From JAOTVV01 sp041602035 (GTDB taxonomy: Bacteria > Gemmatimonadota > Gemmatimonadetes > Gemmatimonadales > GWC2-71-9), in NCBI GenBank assembly GCA_041602035.1, contig JBFIHA010000003.1, positions 1-64,000 of the forward strand: 64,000 nucleotides of DNA, given 5' to 3'. Below the pieces are notes generated by a model. That model saw nothing but the letters and a program-made list of their open reading frames with translations, was not told the DNA's origin and ran no database searches. This document shows positions 9,035 to 17,139 of the stretch, piece after piece (position 1 is the first letter of the stretch; every line of letters begins with the position of its first letter). Made by a program: the position numbers and the translations under genes.

Positions 9035-12024
9035 GTGGCCCACACGTGGACCGCAGCCAGGCCGCCGTCGCGTTGGCGCAGATGCGTTCAGCGCTGCTGC
9101 GGCTCAGCACGCGGATCGCCGAAGCGCGGAACGAGGACGAGGTGTGCCACGGCGTCGTTGCGGCCCTGCGCGACGAGGCGTTCCACTTCGCAGGTGTGGG
9201 GCTGTTTCTGGCCGGCAGCGCCACCTTCGAGCCGGCGCTCAAGGCCAGTGCCGGCGCGTTCGGCACGCTCGGCCCGGACGTTGCGGAACTCCGCCTCCCG
9301 CTCCGCATCGGCGAGAGCGCCATCGGCGAGCTGGTAGCCCAACGCCCAGTTGGCCAGGCATTTGCCAAGGGCGACGTGGAGATCCTGACGGCGGCTGCCA
9401 ATCAGGCGAGCATCGCGATCGCCCGCGTCCGTCTCCTCGCCGCCGAGCGCGTACGTACCACGGAGCAGCGCGCGCTGCTCGATACGTTGTCCGACCTCTC
9501 GGGGAAGCTCGAGCTGGACAAGCTGTTGCAGGCGGTGCTCGAGCGGGCGATCACGCTGCTGGACGTGACGGGCGGTGAGCTCGCGATCTACGAGGAGGAC
9601 ACCGAGGAGCTCGTGATCGCCGCCAGTCACCACATGGAGGTGAATGCGGTCGGGTCGCGCATGCGGATTGGCGAGGGGGCAATGGGGCACGTTGCCCAGA
9701 CCCACGAGCCGTTGATCATTCCCCGGTATCAGGACTGGGACGGGCGCTCCGACAACTACGTGCACAGCAGTGTTCAGTCGGTGATGGTCGCCCCGCTGCT
9801 CATCGGGACGCGTCTGGTCGGGGCCATTGCCAGCGTTCACGCCGATCCGGCCCGCAAATTCGGTGAGACCGACCTGCGACTGTTGAACCTGTTCGCCACC
9901 CAGGCGGCGATCGCGATCGAGAATGCCCGATTGTACACCGCCGAGCGGGAGCGGGCGTCGGAGCAACAAGCGCTGCTCGACACGCTCAAGGATCTGTCGG
10001 GTGAGCTGGAGCTCTCGAGACTCCTCCACACCGTGCTGGAGCGGGCGGTGAGCTTGCTCAACGTGACCGGCGGCGAGCTGGCGATCTACGAAGAGGAAAC
10101 CGAAGAGCTGGTCATCGTCGCCAGCCACCACATGGAGGTGAATGCCGTCGGGTCCCGCATGAAGATCGGTGAGGGCGCCATGGGGCACGTGGCGCACTCG
10201 CATGAGCCACTCATCATTCCGCGCTATCAGGAGTGGACCGGTCGCTCGGACAAATACACGCAGAGTACGGTGCAAGCCGTCATGGCGGCGCCTCTGATGA
10301 TTGGTCACCGCTTGGTGGGTGCCATCGCGAGCGTGCACGACGATCCGCAACGCCAGTTCGGCGATGGCGAACTGAGGCGCCTCATGATGTTCGCCCCCCA
10401 GGCGGCAATCGCGATCGAGAACGCCCGTCTCTTCAGCACCGAGCGTCGCCGAGCTGAGGAGCAGCAGGCGCTGCTGGATACCATGAAGGACCTTTCGGGC
10501 GAGCTCGAGCTCGGCAAGGTTCTGCAGGGCGCCCTCGAGCGAGCGGTGTCCCTTCTCAAGGTCACGGGTGGCGAGCTGGCGACGTATGATGGCGCGACCG
10601 GCAAGCTGCGTATCGTCGCCAGTCACAATATGGCGTTCGACGCCGTCGGGACCACGATGGCACTTGGCGAAGGGGCGATGGGCCACGTGGCCCAGAGCCA
10701 CGAGCCCCTGATCATCCCCAACTACCAACAGTGGACTGGTCGCTCGGACCAGTACACGCACGACACCGTCCAAGCCGTCGTGGCCACGCCGCTCCTCATT
10801 GGCAAGCGGTTGGTGGGGTGTATCGCGGCGGTGCATGCTGATCCGACCCGCGTGTTCGGGTCGGCAGACCTCGAATTGCTCGAGCTGTTTGCGCCGCAGG
10901 CGGCTATCGCCATCGAGAATGCGCGGTTGTTCGCCGAGGCCGAGCGGTACTTCGAAGATCTCGTGCTGAACAATCCGGTCGCCATCGTTCGGGTGAATAC
11001 GAACTACCAGGTTACGTCGTGCAATCCGGCGTTCGAGCAGCTATTCGGGTACGCCGAGGCGGAGGTGCTGGGAGCCGATCTGGATCGGCTCGTGACGACC
11101 GAGCAGACCCTGGCCGAAGCCCATGCCTACACGGAGGCGGCGAAGGGTGGGCGCACGACGTCGGGCACCGGTCAGCGCCGTCGGAAGGACGGGTCCCTGG
11201 TGGACGTCGAGGTCTTCTCGATTCCCATCGTCGTCGAAGGCGCCCATGTCGGCATGATTGCCCTGTATCACGACATCACCGAGCAACGCCAGGCCCGTCG
11301 GGCCGCCGAAGAGGCCAACGAGTCGAAGAGTCGGTTTCTGGCGAACACGAGCCACGAATTGCGAACCCCGCTCAATGCGATCATCGGATACAGCGAGATG
11401 TTGCACGAGGAGGCCGAGGAGGCGGGACACACGCAGTACGGCGACGACCTGGCCAAGATCCAGGCTGCTGGGAAACATCTGCTCTCGCTGATCAATGACA
11501 TCCTCGACCTCTCGAAGATCGAGGCGGGCAAGATGGAGCTGCATGTGACCGAGTGCGATGTTCGAGGAGTCGTCGACGACGTCGCCACGACCGTCGTCCC
11601 GCTGCTCGAGCGAAATGGGAATCGGTTTGTGTTGCGCTGCGACGAGGATCTCGGTATCAGTCGTCTCGACGCCACGAGGCTCCGTCAGGTGTTGTTGAAC
11701 CTCTTGTCCAACGCTGCAAAGTTCACCGAATCCGGAACGATCACGTTGGCGGTGTCGCGACACCCCAATGGCTCCACTCAGGAGGAGTTGGCGTTCCAGG
11801 TGAGCGATACCGGTATCGGGATGTCGTCCGAGCAGCTGGAGCGCGTCTTCGATGCGTTCTCGCAGGCCGAGGTGTCGACCGCCACTAAGTACGGAGGGAC
11901 GGGCCTGGGTCTGGCCATCAGCCGAAGGTTCTGTCAGATGATGGGAGGCGATCTCGAAGCCGTGAGCGAGCCGGGGTCGGGCACGACGTTCACGGCTCGG
12001 CTCCCCGTTGTGAGCGCACCATGA
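9031..12024 (+). CDS. Sensor histidine kinase, GAF4-PAS-HisKA-HATPase, no receiver (kinase 3)
   Basis: Soluble histidine kinase of 997 residues starting at ATG 9031, overlapping the preceding stop as ATGA. Domains: a short, divergent N-terminal GAF about 19-137, three closely similar GAF modules (150-305, 315-467, 477-634), PAS 638-753, HisKA with His775 (NTSHELRTPL), and HATPase_c 880-994 ending near the C-terminus. Unlike kinases 1 and 2 it has no receiver, so its phosphate must leave in trans, most simply to the lone receiver at 14697 or to the receiver-kinase at 15065 (inference). GAF2 and GAF3 are almost the same sequence (both contain ASHHMEVNAVGSRM), which points to recent intragenic duplication or conversion. 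The divergent first GAF may have lost its ligand. Confidence 0.92.
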   Translation: MSGPHVDRSQAAVALAQMRSALLRLSTRIAEARNEDEVCHGVVAALRDEAFHFAGVGLFLAGSATFEPALKASAGAFGTLGPDVAELRLPLRIGESAIGELVAQRPVGQAFAKGDVEILTAAANQASIAIARVRLLAAERVRTTEQRALLDTLSDLSGKLELDKLLQAVLERAITLLDVTGGELAIYEEDTEELVIAASHHMEVNAVGSRMRIGEGAMGHVAQTHEPLIIPRYQDWDGRSDNYVHSSVQSVMVAPLLIGTRLVGAIASVHADPARKFGETDLRLLNLFATQAAIAIENARLYTAERERASEQQALLDTLKDLSGELELSRLLHTVLERAVSLLNVTGGELAIYEEETEELVIVASHHMEVNAVGSRMKIGEGAMGHVAHSHEPLIIPRYQEWTGRSDKYTQSTVQAVMAAPLMIGHRLVGAIASVHDDPQRQFGDGELRRLMMFAPQAAIAIENARLFSTERRRAEEQQALLDTMKDLSGELELGKVLQGALERAVSLLKVTGGELATYDGATGKLRIVASHNMAFDAVGTTMALGEGAMGHVAQSHEPLIIPNYQQWTGRSDQYTHDTVQAVVATPLLIGKRLVGCIAAVHADPTRVFGSADLELLELFAPQAAIAIENARLFAEAERYFEDLVLNNPVAIVRVNTNYQVTSCNPAFEQLFGYAEAEVLGADLDRLVTTEQTLAEAHAYTEAAKGGRTTSGTGQRRRKDGSLVDVEVFSIPIVVEGAHVGMIALYHDITEQRQARRAAEEANESKSRFLANTSHELRTPLNAIIGYSEMLHEEAEEAGHTQYGDDLAKIQAAGKHLLSLINDILDLSKIEAGKMELHVTECDVRGVVDDVATTVVPLLERNGNRFVLRCDEDLGISRLDATRLRQVLLNLLSNAAKFTESGTITLAVSRHPNGSTQEELAFQVSDTGIGMSSEQLERVFDAFSQAEVSTATKYGGTGLGLAISRRFCQMMGGDLEAVSEPGSGTTFTARLPVVSAP
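9673..10676 (+). repeat. Tandem GAF modules within kinase 3, constant 498-nt spacing
   Basis: The codons for the GEGAMG motif of three consecutive GAF modules begin at 9673, 10171 and 10669, that is 498 nt (166 residues) apart both times. The first two modules are also very similar at DNA level. The interval covers GAF core plus the connecting helix. Confidence 0.8.
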
Positions 12025-14678
12025 CGGACCAGGCGTCGCCGGGCATCACCTCGGAGCGACTGATTCCGGGTCGCGGCGGCGTGGCCCGCCGTCAAGCCGC
12101 GCTGCTCCGGCTCAGCACGGCCATCGCCGCGGCCCACGATGAGGCGGCGATCTACCGATCGGTCGTGACCGGGCTCCGTGACGAAGCACTGGGCTATAAC
12201 TTCATCGGCGTGTTCGTGGTCGATGACGATACAGGAGATCGTGTCCTCAAGGCCAGCGTGGGTTGGCCCGACGTTCCCGACGACTGGCGGGTACCGTTCG
12301 GAAAGGGCCTGAGTGCCCGCGCGCTGGAAGATGGGAAACTCCACTATACCGCCGACGTCACCCGCGAGTCGGAGTACCTACCGTCACTCAACAGTGGCTC
12401 GGAAGTGGACGTGCCGCTCCGTGTCGATGATACGACGATCGGGGTGCTGGTCGTCGAGAGCAGCGAGCCCAACGCATTCGGCGGCGAGGATTTCGAGATC
12501 CTCACGGCGGCCGCCAACCAGGCGAGCATCGCGATCGGTCGAGTTCGGCTGCTCGCCGACGAGCGCCGCCGGGCTGACGAGCACAAGGCCTTGCTCGATA
12601 CCATGCAGGACCTGGTGGGCGAACTGGAGCTGTCACGTGTCCTCCAGGCGGTGCTCGAGCGAGCCGTCTCGCTTCTCGGCGTGACGGGTGGAGAGGTTGC
12701 GATCTACGAGGAAGACCGCCGGGAGCTGGTGGTCGTCGCGAGCGAGAACATCGGCAAGAACTCCACAGGCACACGCCTGGCGCTGGGCGAAGGTGCCATG
12801 GGCGCCGTGGCCGAGACCCTGGAGCCGCTCATCATCCCGTCGTACCACGAGTGGCTGGGTCAATCCGGGAAGTACGCCGATGTCACGGTCCATGCGGTGA
12901 TGGCGGCCCCGCTGCTGATCGGTCGGCGGCTGGTCGGTGCTATCGCGACCGTGCATTCGGATCCCAATCGCGTGTTCGGACCCGAGGACCTCCGCTTGGT
13001 GAACCTGTTTGCGCCGCAAGCGGCCATCGCGATCGAGAACGCGCGCCTTTTCACCGCCGAACGTCAGCGGGCTGAGGAGCAACGCGCGCTGCTCGCTACG
13101 ATGACGGACCTGTCGTCCGAGCTGGAGCTGTCGAAGGCGCTGCAGGCCGTGTTGGAGCGAGCGGTAACGCTCTTGGGGGTGACCGGTGGTGAGGTGGCAA
13201 TCTTTGACGACGCGACGCAGGAACTGGAAGTGGTGGCGAGCGAAAACATCGGCAAGGACTCGACCGGCACCCGTCTCACGATGGGCGAGGGTGCGATGGG
13301 TGTCGTGGCACAAACCATGGAGCCGCTCATCATTCCCTCGTACCACGAGTGGCTGGGTCAGTCCGGCAAGTACGCCGATGTGCTGGTGCATTCCGTGATG
13401 GCGGCGCCGCTGCTCATCGGGGGCCGGCTCGTGGGGGCCATCGCCACGGTACACTCCGATCCGGAGCGGATCTTCGGGGGCGAGGACCTTCGGCTCCTCA
13501 ATCTGTTCGCCCCCCAAGCGGCGATCGCCATCGAGAATGCGCGACTCTACACCGAGGCCCGCCAGCAGCGCAAGTATTTCGAGACACTCGTGGACAACAG
13601 CCCGGTGGCGATCGTAACGCTCGATCGGGAAGAGCGGGTCGTGTCGTGCAACCCCGCCTTCGAACGGCTTTTCGGGTACGCGAAGCAGGAAGCCATTGGC
13701 ACTAACCTCGATGCGTTGATCACCACCGATGCGACGCGATCAGAAGCCGAGGGGTACACGCGCGAGGCACTCAACCACCCGGTCCACGGCATTGGTCGCC
13801 GGTCCCGCAAGGATGGGTCCCTGGTGGACGTAGAGGTACTCGGGGTGCCCGTGATCGTCGACGGCAAGCGTGTCGGCCTCATGGGGCTCTACCACGACAT
13901 CACCGAATTGCTCCGCGCGCGGCAGGCGGCGGAGGATGCCAACAGTGCCAAGAGCCAGTTCCTGGCCAGCATGAGCCACGAACTCCGGACGCCGCTGAAC
14001 GCGATCATCGGCTACAGTGAGATGGTGCAGGAGGAGGTCGAAGATCTGGGGCACGATGAACTGGGCCTTGACATGCAGAAGATCCACACGGCAGGGAAGC
14101 ACTTGCTGTCGTTGATCAACAACGTGCTCGACCTTTCGAAGATCGAGGCAGGGAAGATGGATGTGTATGCCGAGTCCTTCGAGATTCGGTCGATGCTGGA
14201 CGAGGTAGCGGCCACGGCCAGACCGCTGGTCGACAAGAACCACAACGAGCTGGTGGTGCGTGCACCCCTGGACGTGGGTTCGATGCGCACCGATCTCACC
14301 AAAGTGCGGCAGATGCTTCTCAATCTGCTGTCGAACGCCTGCAAGTTCACCGAGCACGGGACGATCACGCTGGAGGTGGCGCGGGAGGCACCAGCCACGG
14401 ATGGCCGCGCGGAACTGGTATCGTTCAGCGTCTCCGATTCAGGCATCGGGATGTCGCCCGAGCAGATGGATGGACTGTTCGAGGCGTTCTCCCAGGCGGA
14501 GGCATCCACTACGAGCAGGTACGGCGGGACCGGACTCGGCCTTGCCATCACCAAGCGGTTCAGTCAGATGATGGGCGGCGACATACAGGTGCAGAGCGCG
14601 CCCGGACAGGGTTCGACGTTCACGATCCGACTACCGGTGGAGGTCGCTGTCACCCCCACCGGCGCGACACCCGACTAG
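12021..14678 (+). CDS. Sensor histidine kinase, GAF3-PAS-HisKA-HATPase, no receiver (kinase 4)
   Basis: Soluble histidine kinase of 885 residues; ATG at 12021 overlaps the previous stop as ATGA. Domains: GAF about 20-175 of the same type as the first GAF of kinases 1 and 2, GAF 190-347, GAF 353-513, PAS 518-633, HisKA with His653 (MSHELRTPLN) and HATPase_c 763-876. GAF2 and GAF3 share long identical stretches (IIPSYHEWLGQSGKYADV occurs in both) and their GEGAMG motifs are 166 residues apart. There is no receiver. The following gene, 18 bases downstream behind a GGAGGGA ribosome binding site, is a free receiver and is its natural candidate partner. Confidence 0.92.
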   Translation: MTDQASPGITSERLIPGRGGVARRQAALLRLSTAIAAAHDEAAIYRSVVTGLRDEALGYNFIGVFVVDDDTGDRVLKASVGWPDVPDDWRVPFGKGLSARALEDGKLHYTADVTRESEYLPSLNSGSEVDVPLRVDDTTIGVLVVESSEPNAFGGEDFEILTAAANQASIAIGRVRLLADERRRADEHKALLDTMQDLVGELELSRVLQAVLERAVSLLGVTGGEVAIYEEDRRELVVVASENIGKNSTGTRLALGEGAMGAVAETLEPLIIPSYHEWLGQSGKYADVTVHAVMAAPLLIGRRLVGAIATVHSDPNRVFGPEDLRLVNLFAPQAAIAIENARLFTAERQRAEEQRALLATMTDLSSELELSKALQAVLERAVTLLGVTGGEVAIFDDATQELEVVASENIGKDSTGTRLTMGEGAMGVVAQTMEPLIIPSYHEWLGQSGKYADVLVHSVMAAPLLIGGRLVGAIATVHSDPERIFGGEDLRLLNLFAPQAAIAIENARLYTEARQQRKYFETLVDNSPVAIVTLDREERVVSCNPAFERLFGYAKQEAIGTNLDALITTDATRSEAEGYTREALNHPVHGIGRRSRKDGSLVDVEVLGVPVIVDGKRVGLMGLYHDITELLRARQAAEDANSAKSQFLASMSHELRTPLNAIIGYSEMVQEEVEDLGHDELGLDMQKIHTAGKHLLSLINNVLDLSKIEAGKMDVYAESFEIRSMLDEVAATARPLVDKNHNELVVRAPLDVGSMRTDLTKVRQMLLNLLSNACKFTEHGTITLEVAREAPATDGRAELVSFSVSDSGIGMSPEQMDGLFEAFSQAEASTTSRYGGTGLGLAITKRFSQMMGGDIQVQSAPGQGSTFTIRLPVEVAVTPTGATPD
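12789..13292 (+). repeat. Direct repeat of a GAF module within kinase 4 (498-nt period)
   Basis: The GEGAMG codons begin at 12789 and 13287, a period of 498 nt. DNA around 12822-12979 and 13320-13477 is near-identical, with mostly third-position changes. This looks like a recent tandem duplication or ongoing gene conversion. Confidence 0.8.
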
Positions 14679-14696
14679 ACCACGGAGGGAGCATCG

Positions 14697-15068
14697 ATGG
14701 CCAAGATCCTCCTCGTCGAGGACAACGAGATGAACCGCGACATGCTGTCGCGCCGCCTGATGCGAAAGGGCCATGAGGTGGCGATGGCCACCGATGGACG
14801 CGAAGGCGTGGATATGGCGCGCAGTGGTGAGTACGACATCGTCCTCATGGACATGAGCCTGCCGGAGATCGACGGGTGGGAAGCCACTCGTCGCCTGAAG
14901 CAGGCGGCGGAAACCCAGGCGCTCCCGATCATCGCGCTCACCGCCCACGCGATGGCTGGCGATCGGGACAAGGCGCTCGAGGCAGGGTGCGACGACTACG
15001 ACACGAAACCGATCGACTTGCCACGCCTACTCGGCAAGATCGAGGCACTTCTGGGATCGACCACGTGA
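14697..15068 (+). CDS. Single-domain response regulator (CheY/DivK-like receiver)
   Basis: A stand-alone receiver of 123 residues. The phosphorylated Asp is Asp52 in YDIVLMDMSLPEIDG, the acidic pair sits in LLVEDNEMN, and the conserved Lys lies in DTKPIDLP near residue 102. There is no output domain, so it should act by protein contact or as a phosphate shuttle. A strong GGAGGGA ribosome binding site precedes the ATG. It lies between two histidine kinases that lack receivers and a receiver-Ser/Thr kinase protein whose GTG start overlaps its stop (GTGA), so transferring phosphate within this cassette is the likely role (inference). Confidence 0.93.
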   Translation: MAKILLVEDNEMNRDMLSRRLMRKGHEVAMATDGREGVDMARSGEYDIVLMDMSLPEIDGWEATRRLKQAAETQALPIIALTAHAMAGDRDKALEAGCDDYDTKPIDLPRLLGKIEALLGSTT

Positions 15069-16984
15069 GCGAGCTGTCCGCGGCGCCCGCCCCGGATCCC
15101 GTGTCGGGACTGCGGCACGATCTGCGCACCCCGGTGAATCACATCCTCGGCTATGCCGAAATGCTCTTGGAGGATGCCGCACAGCCGGATCAGGATGATC
15201 GTCGGAGGGCGCTGGAGATGACGGTGAGCGCGGCGCGCGACGTGCTCGGTCTGATCAACACGGCGCTCCCTTCCTCTCGGGACGACATCGCGCCCGAGGA
15301 GATCGGCAGTCTGTACGATTCGCTGCGCGAGCCTCAGGGGAAGATACTGGCCGCCATGCGCGATTTGCTCACCACCGATGGGGGCGACCCGTCGTTCCGT
15401 GACGACATTCGTCGGATCATCAAGGCAGCCGAGCGGCTCGCCAAGCCCGATATGGCCGTCGCGAGCGAGCCCGCCGCGATACAGGCCGTCGAGGCCACCA
15501 CGCCCACGACCGATCGGACCGTCGCGCAGATCCTCGTAGTAGACGACGACGAGGACAACCGCGAGGTCTTACGGCGGCGGCTCGAGCGCAGCGGGTATCG
15601 GGTGGGATGTGCCGAGAACGGGGTCCAGGCGCTCACGGTGCTCGCGGAAGAGGCATACGATCTGGTCTTGCTCGACGTCATGATGCCGGAACTCGATGGC
15701 TATCAGGTATTGGAGCGTATGAAGGGCGCACCGAAGACGCGCGACATCCCCGTCATCATGATCTCGGCACTCGACGACGTCGCCTCCGTCGTGCGGTGCA
15801 TCGAGCGTGGTGCCGAGGACTATCTTCCGAAGCCCTTCGACCCGATTCTCTTGCGGGCCCGGATCAGCGCCAGCCTCGAGAAGAAGCGATTGCGCGACCA
15901 GGAGGTCGAATACCTCGAGCGCGTGGCCCAGATCACTCAGGCGGCCAAGGGAATGGAGGCGGGCAGCTACCGTCCGGGCACGCTGGCGGACCTCGGAGCG
16001 CGGGACGACGAGCTGGGGCGATTGGCACGGGTGTTCGACGGGATGGCCCAGCAGGTTCGCGCGCGCGAGGACCAGCTCCGCGACCGCATTCGGGATCTCC
16101 GATCGGAGATCGAGGCTGCCCGCATGCAGCCCTCCGGCACGGAGACCACCGTCGACGGGGGCAATCTCCCCGTCGGCGAGGCGTTTGCGGAGCGATACGA
16201 CATCGTCTCGCTGATCGGTCGCGGCGGCATGGGCTCGGTGTATCGCGCCCGCGATCGTGAGCTCGTGGAGGACGTTGCTGTCAAGACGCTGTTGCCGCAG
16301 CTCGTCGCCGACGACACCGTCATCGAGCGGTTCAAACAGGAGATTCGGCTCGCGCGGCGGATCTCGCACCGCAATGTGGTTCGCACGCACGACTTCGGAC
16401 AGTGGGGTGGCGTGTGTTACCTCACCATGGAATACGTCGAGGGCATCACGGTGCGGGCGCTCATCGATTCGCGCGGCCAACTTGGCATCCCGTCGACTTT
16501 GGCTATCGGCATGCAGCTTGCCGAAGCCCTGAACGTCGCGCACGAGCAAGGCGTGATCCATCGCGACATCAAGCCGCAGAACCTGCTGCTGGATCCGGAT
16601 GGGGTGCTCAAGGTGATGGACTTCGGCGTCGCGCGGCTTGCGAAGCGGCAGTCCGCCATCACCGAAGTCGGCCTGGTCGTGGGGACGCCGGCCTACATGT
16701 CTCCCGAGCAGCTCCTGGCAGAAACCGTGGATGCGCGGTCCGATCTATATGCGACGGGTGTCGTGCTCTACGAGTGCCTGACGGGGTGCCCACCCTTTGA
16801 GGCGGCCACACCGGTGAGCCTGATCGCGAAGCTTCTCCAGGACGAACCGAGGCCACCCACCGAGGTCAACCGCGACATTCCGCCGGCGTTCTCATCGTTA
16901 CTCATGCGGTTGCTGGCCAAGAAGCCCGAGGAGCGAATTCAGAGCGCGGCGGATCTCATGCAGCGTCTCCGCGAGATCGCCTAG
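15065..16984 (+). CDS. HisKA-like / receiver / HAMP-like / Ser-Thr protein kinase fusion
   Basis: A 639-residue fusion that begins with GTG at 15065 (GTGA overlap with the receiver gene). Residues about 14-70 resemble a HisKA dimerisation segment with an H-box (GLRHDLRTPVNHILGYAEM, His18), but no HATPase_c domain follows. A receiver spans about 153-275 (VVDDDEDN, Asp204 in LLDVMMPELDG, Lys in PKPFDP). Residues about 280-350 look like a cytoplasmic HAMP unit and coiled coil (DDELGRLARVFDGMA). A Hanks-type kinase fills 378-635, with glycine loop GRGGMGSV, Lys407, catalytic HRD Asp501, DFG and GTPAYMSPEQ. All catalytic kinase residues look intact. It is probably the output of the cassette, turning His-Asp phosphorylation into Ser/Thr phosphorylation; this is inference. 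The longer frame back to 14876 overlaps the receiver gene and is rejected. Confidence 0.9.
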   Translation: MSELSAAPAPDPVSGLRHDLRTPVNHILGYAEMLLEDAAQPDQDDRRRALEMTVSAARDVLGLINTALPSSRDDIAPEEIGSLYDSLREPQGKILAAMRDLLTTDGGDPSFRDDIRRIIKAAERLAKPDMAVASEPAAIQAVEATTPTTDRTVAQILVVDDDEDNREVLRRRLERSGYRVGCAENGVQALTVLAEEAYDLVLLDVMMPELDGYQVLERMKGAPKTRDIPVIMISALDDVASVVRCIERGAEDYLPKPFDPILLRARISASLEKKRLRDQEVEYLERVAQITQAAKGMEAGSYRPGTLADLGARDDELGRLARVFDGMAQQVRAREDQLRDRIRDLRSEIEAARMQPSGTETTVDGGNLPVGEAFAERYDIVSLIGRGGMGSVYRARDRELVEDVAVKTLLPQLVADDTVIERFKQEIRLARRISHRNVVRTHDFGQWGGVCYLTMEYVEGITVRALIDSRGQLGIPSTLAIGMQLAEALNVAHEQGVIHRDIKPQNLLLDPDGVLKVMDFGVARLAKRQSAITEVGLVVGTPAYMSPEQLLAETVDARSDLYATGVVLYECLTGCPPFEAATPVSLIAKLLQDEPRPPTEVNRDIPPAFSSLLMRLLAKKPEERIQSAADLMQRLREIA

Positions 16985-17139
16985 TCCGAGCCGAGGCAGT
17001 CGTGGTCCGTGCCGACGGCCCCGCGTACCGAGATCCCTTGGCGATTCACTAGAGCCAGTCCTCGTCGCGACCTCGTCCGTGTAGCCTAGCGGTACCGTCC
17101 TGCGTATTGTAGAAAGCCACGCTGCGGGACGTGCTTCAC

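Noticed and set aside
7643..9043. Minus-strand frame of 466 codons opposite kinase 2
   Set aside because: Translation lacks domain motifs and mirrors the HATPase-receiver region of the real gene.
9088..10836. Minus-strand frame of 582 codons opposite kinase 3
   Set aside because: Its repetitive translation only reflects the tandem GAF modules on the plus strand.
6341..13292. Regular repeats that might be CRISPR or assembly duplications
   Set aside because: The period is 498 nt, units diverge mainly at third codon positions and encode GAF domains, so these are coding duplications.
14876..15064. Upstream extension of the receiver-Ser/Thr kinase gene
   Set aside because: It lies within the single-domain receiver gene in another frame; GTG 15065 gives a GTGA junction as in the other cassette genes.
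17041..17139. Possible promoter (TATTGT near 17105) before the kinase-TPR gene
   Set aside because: No convincing -35 element at a normal distance; cannot be supported from sequence alone.
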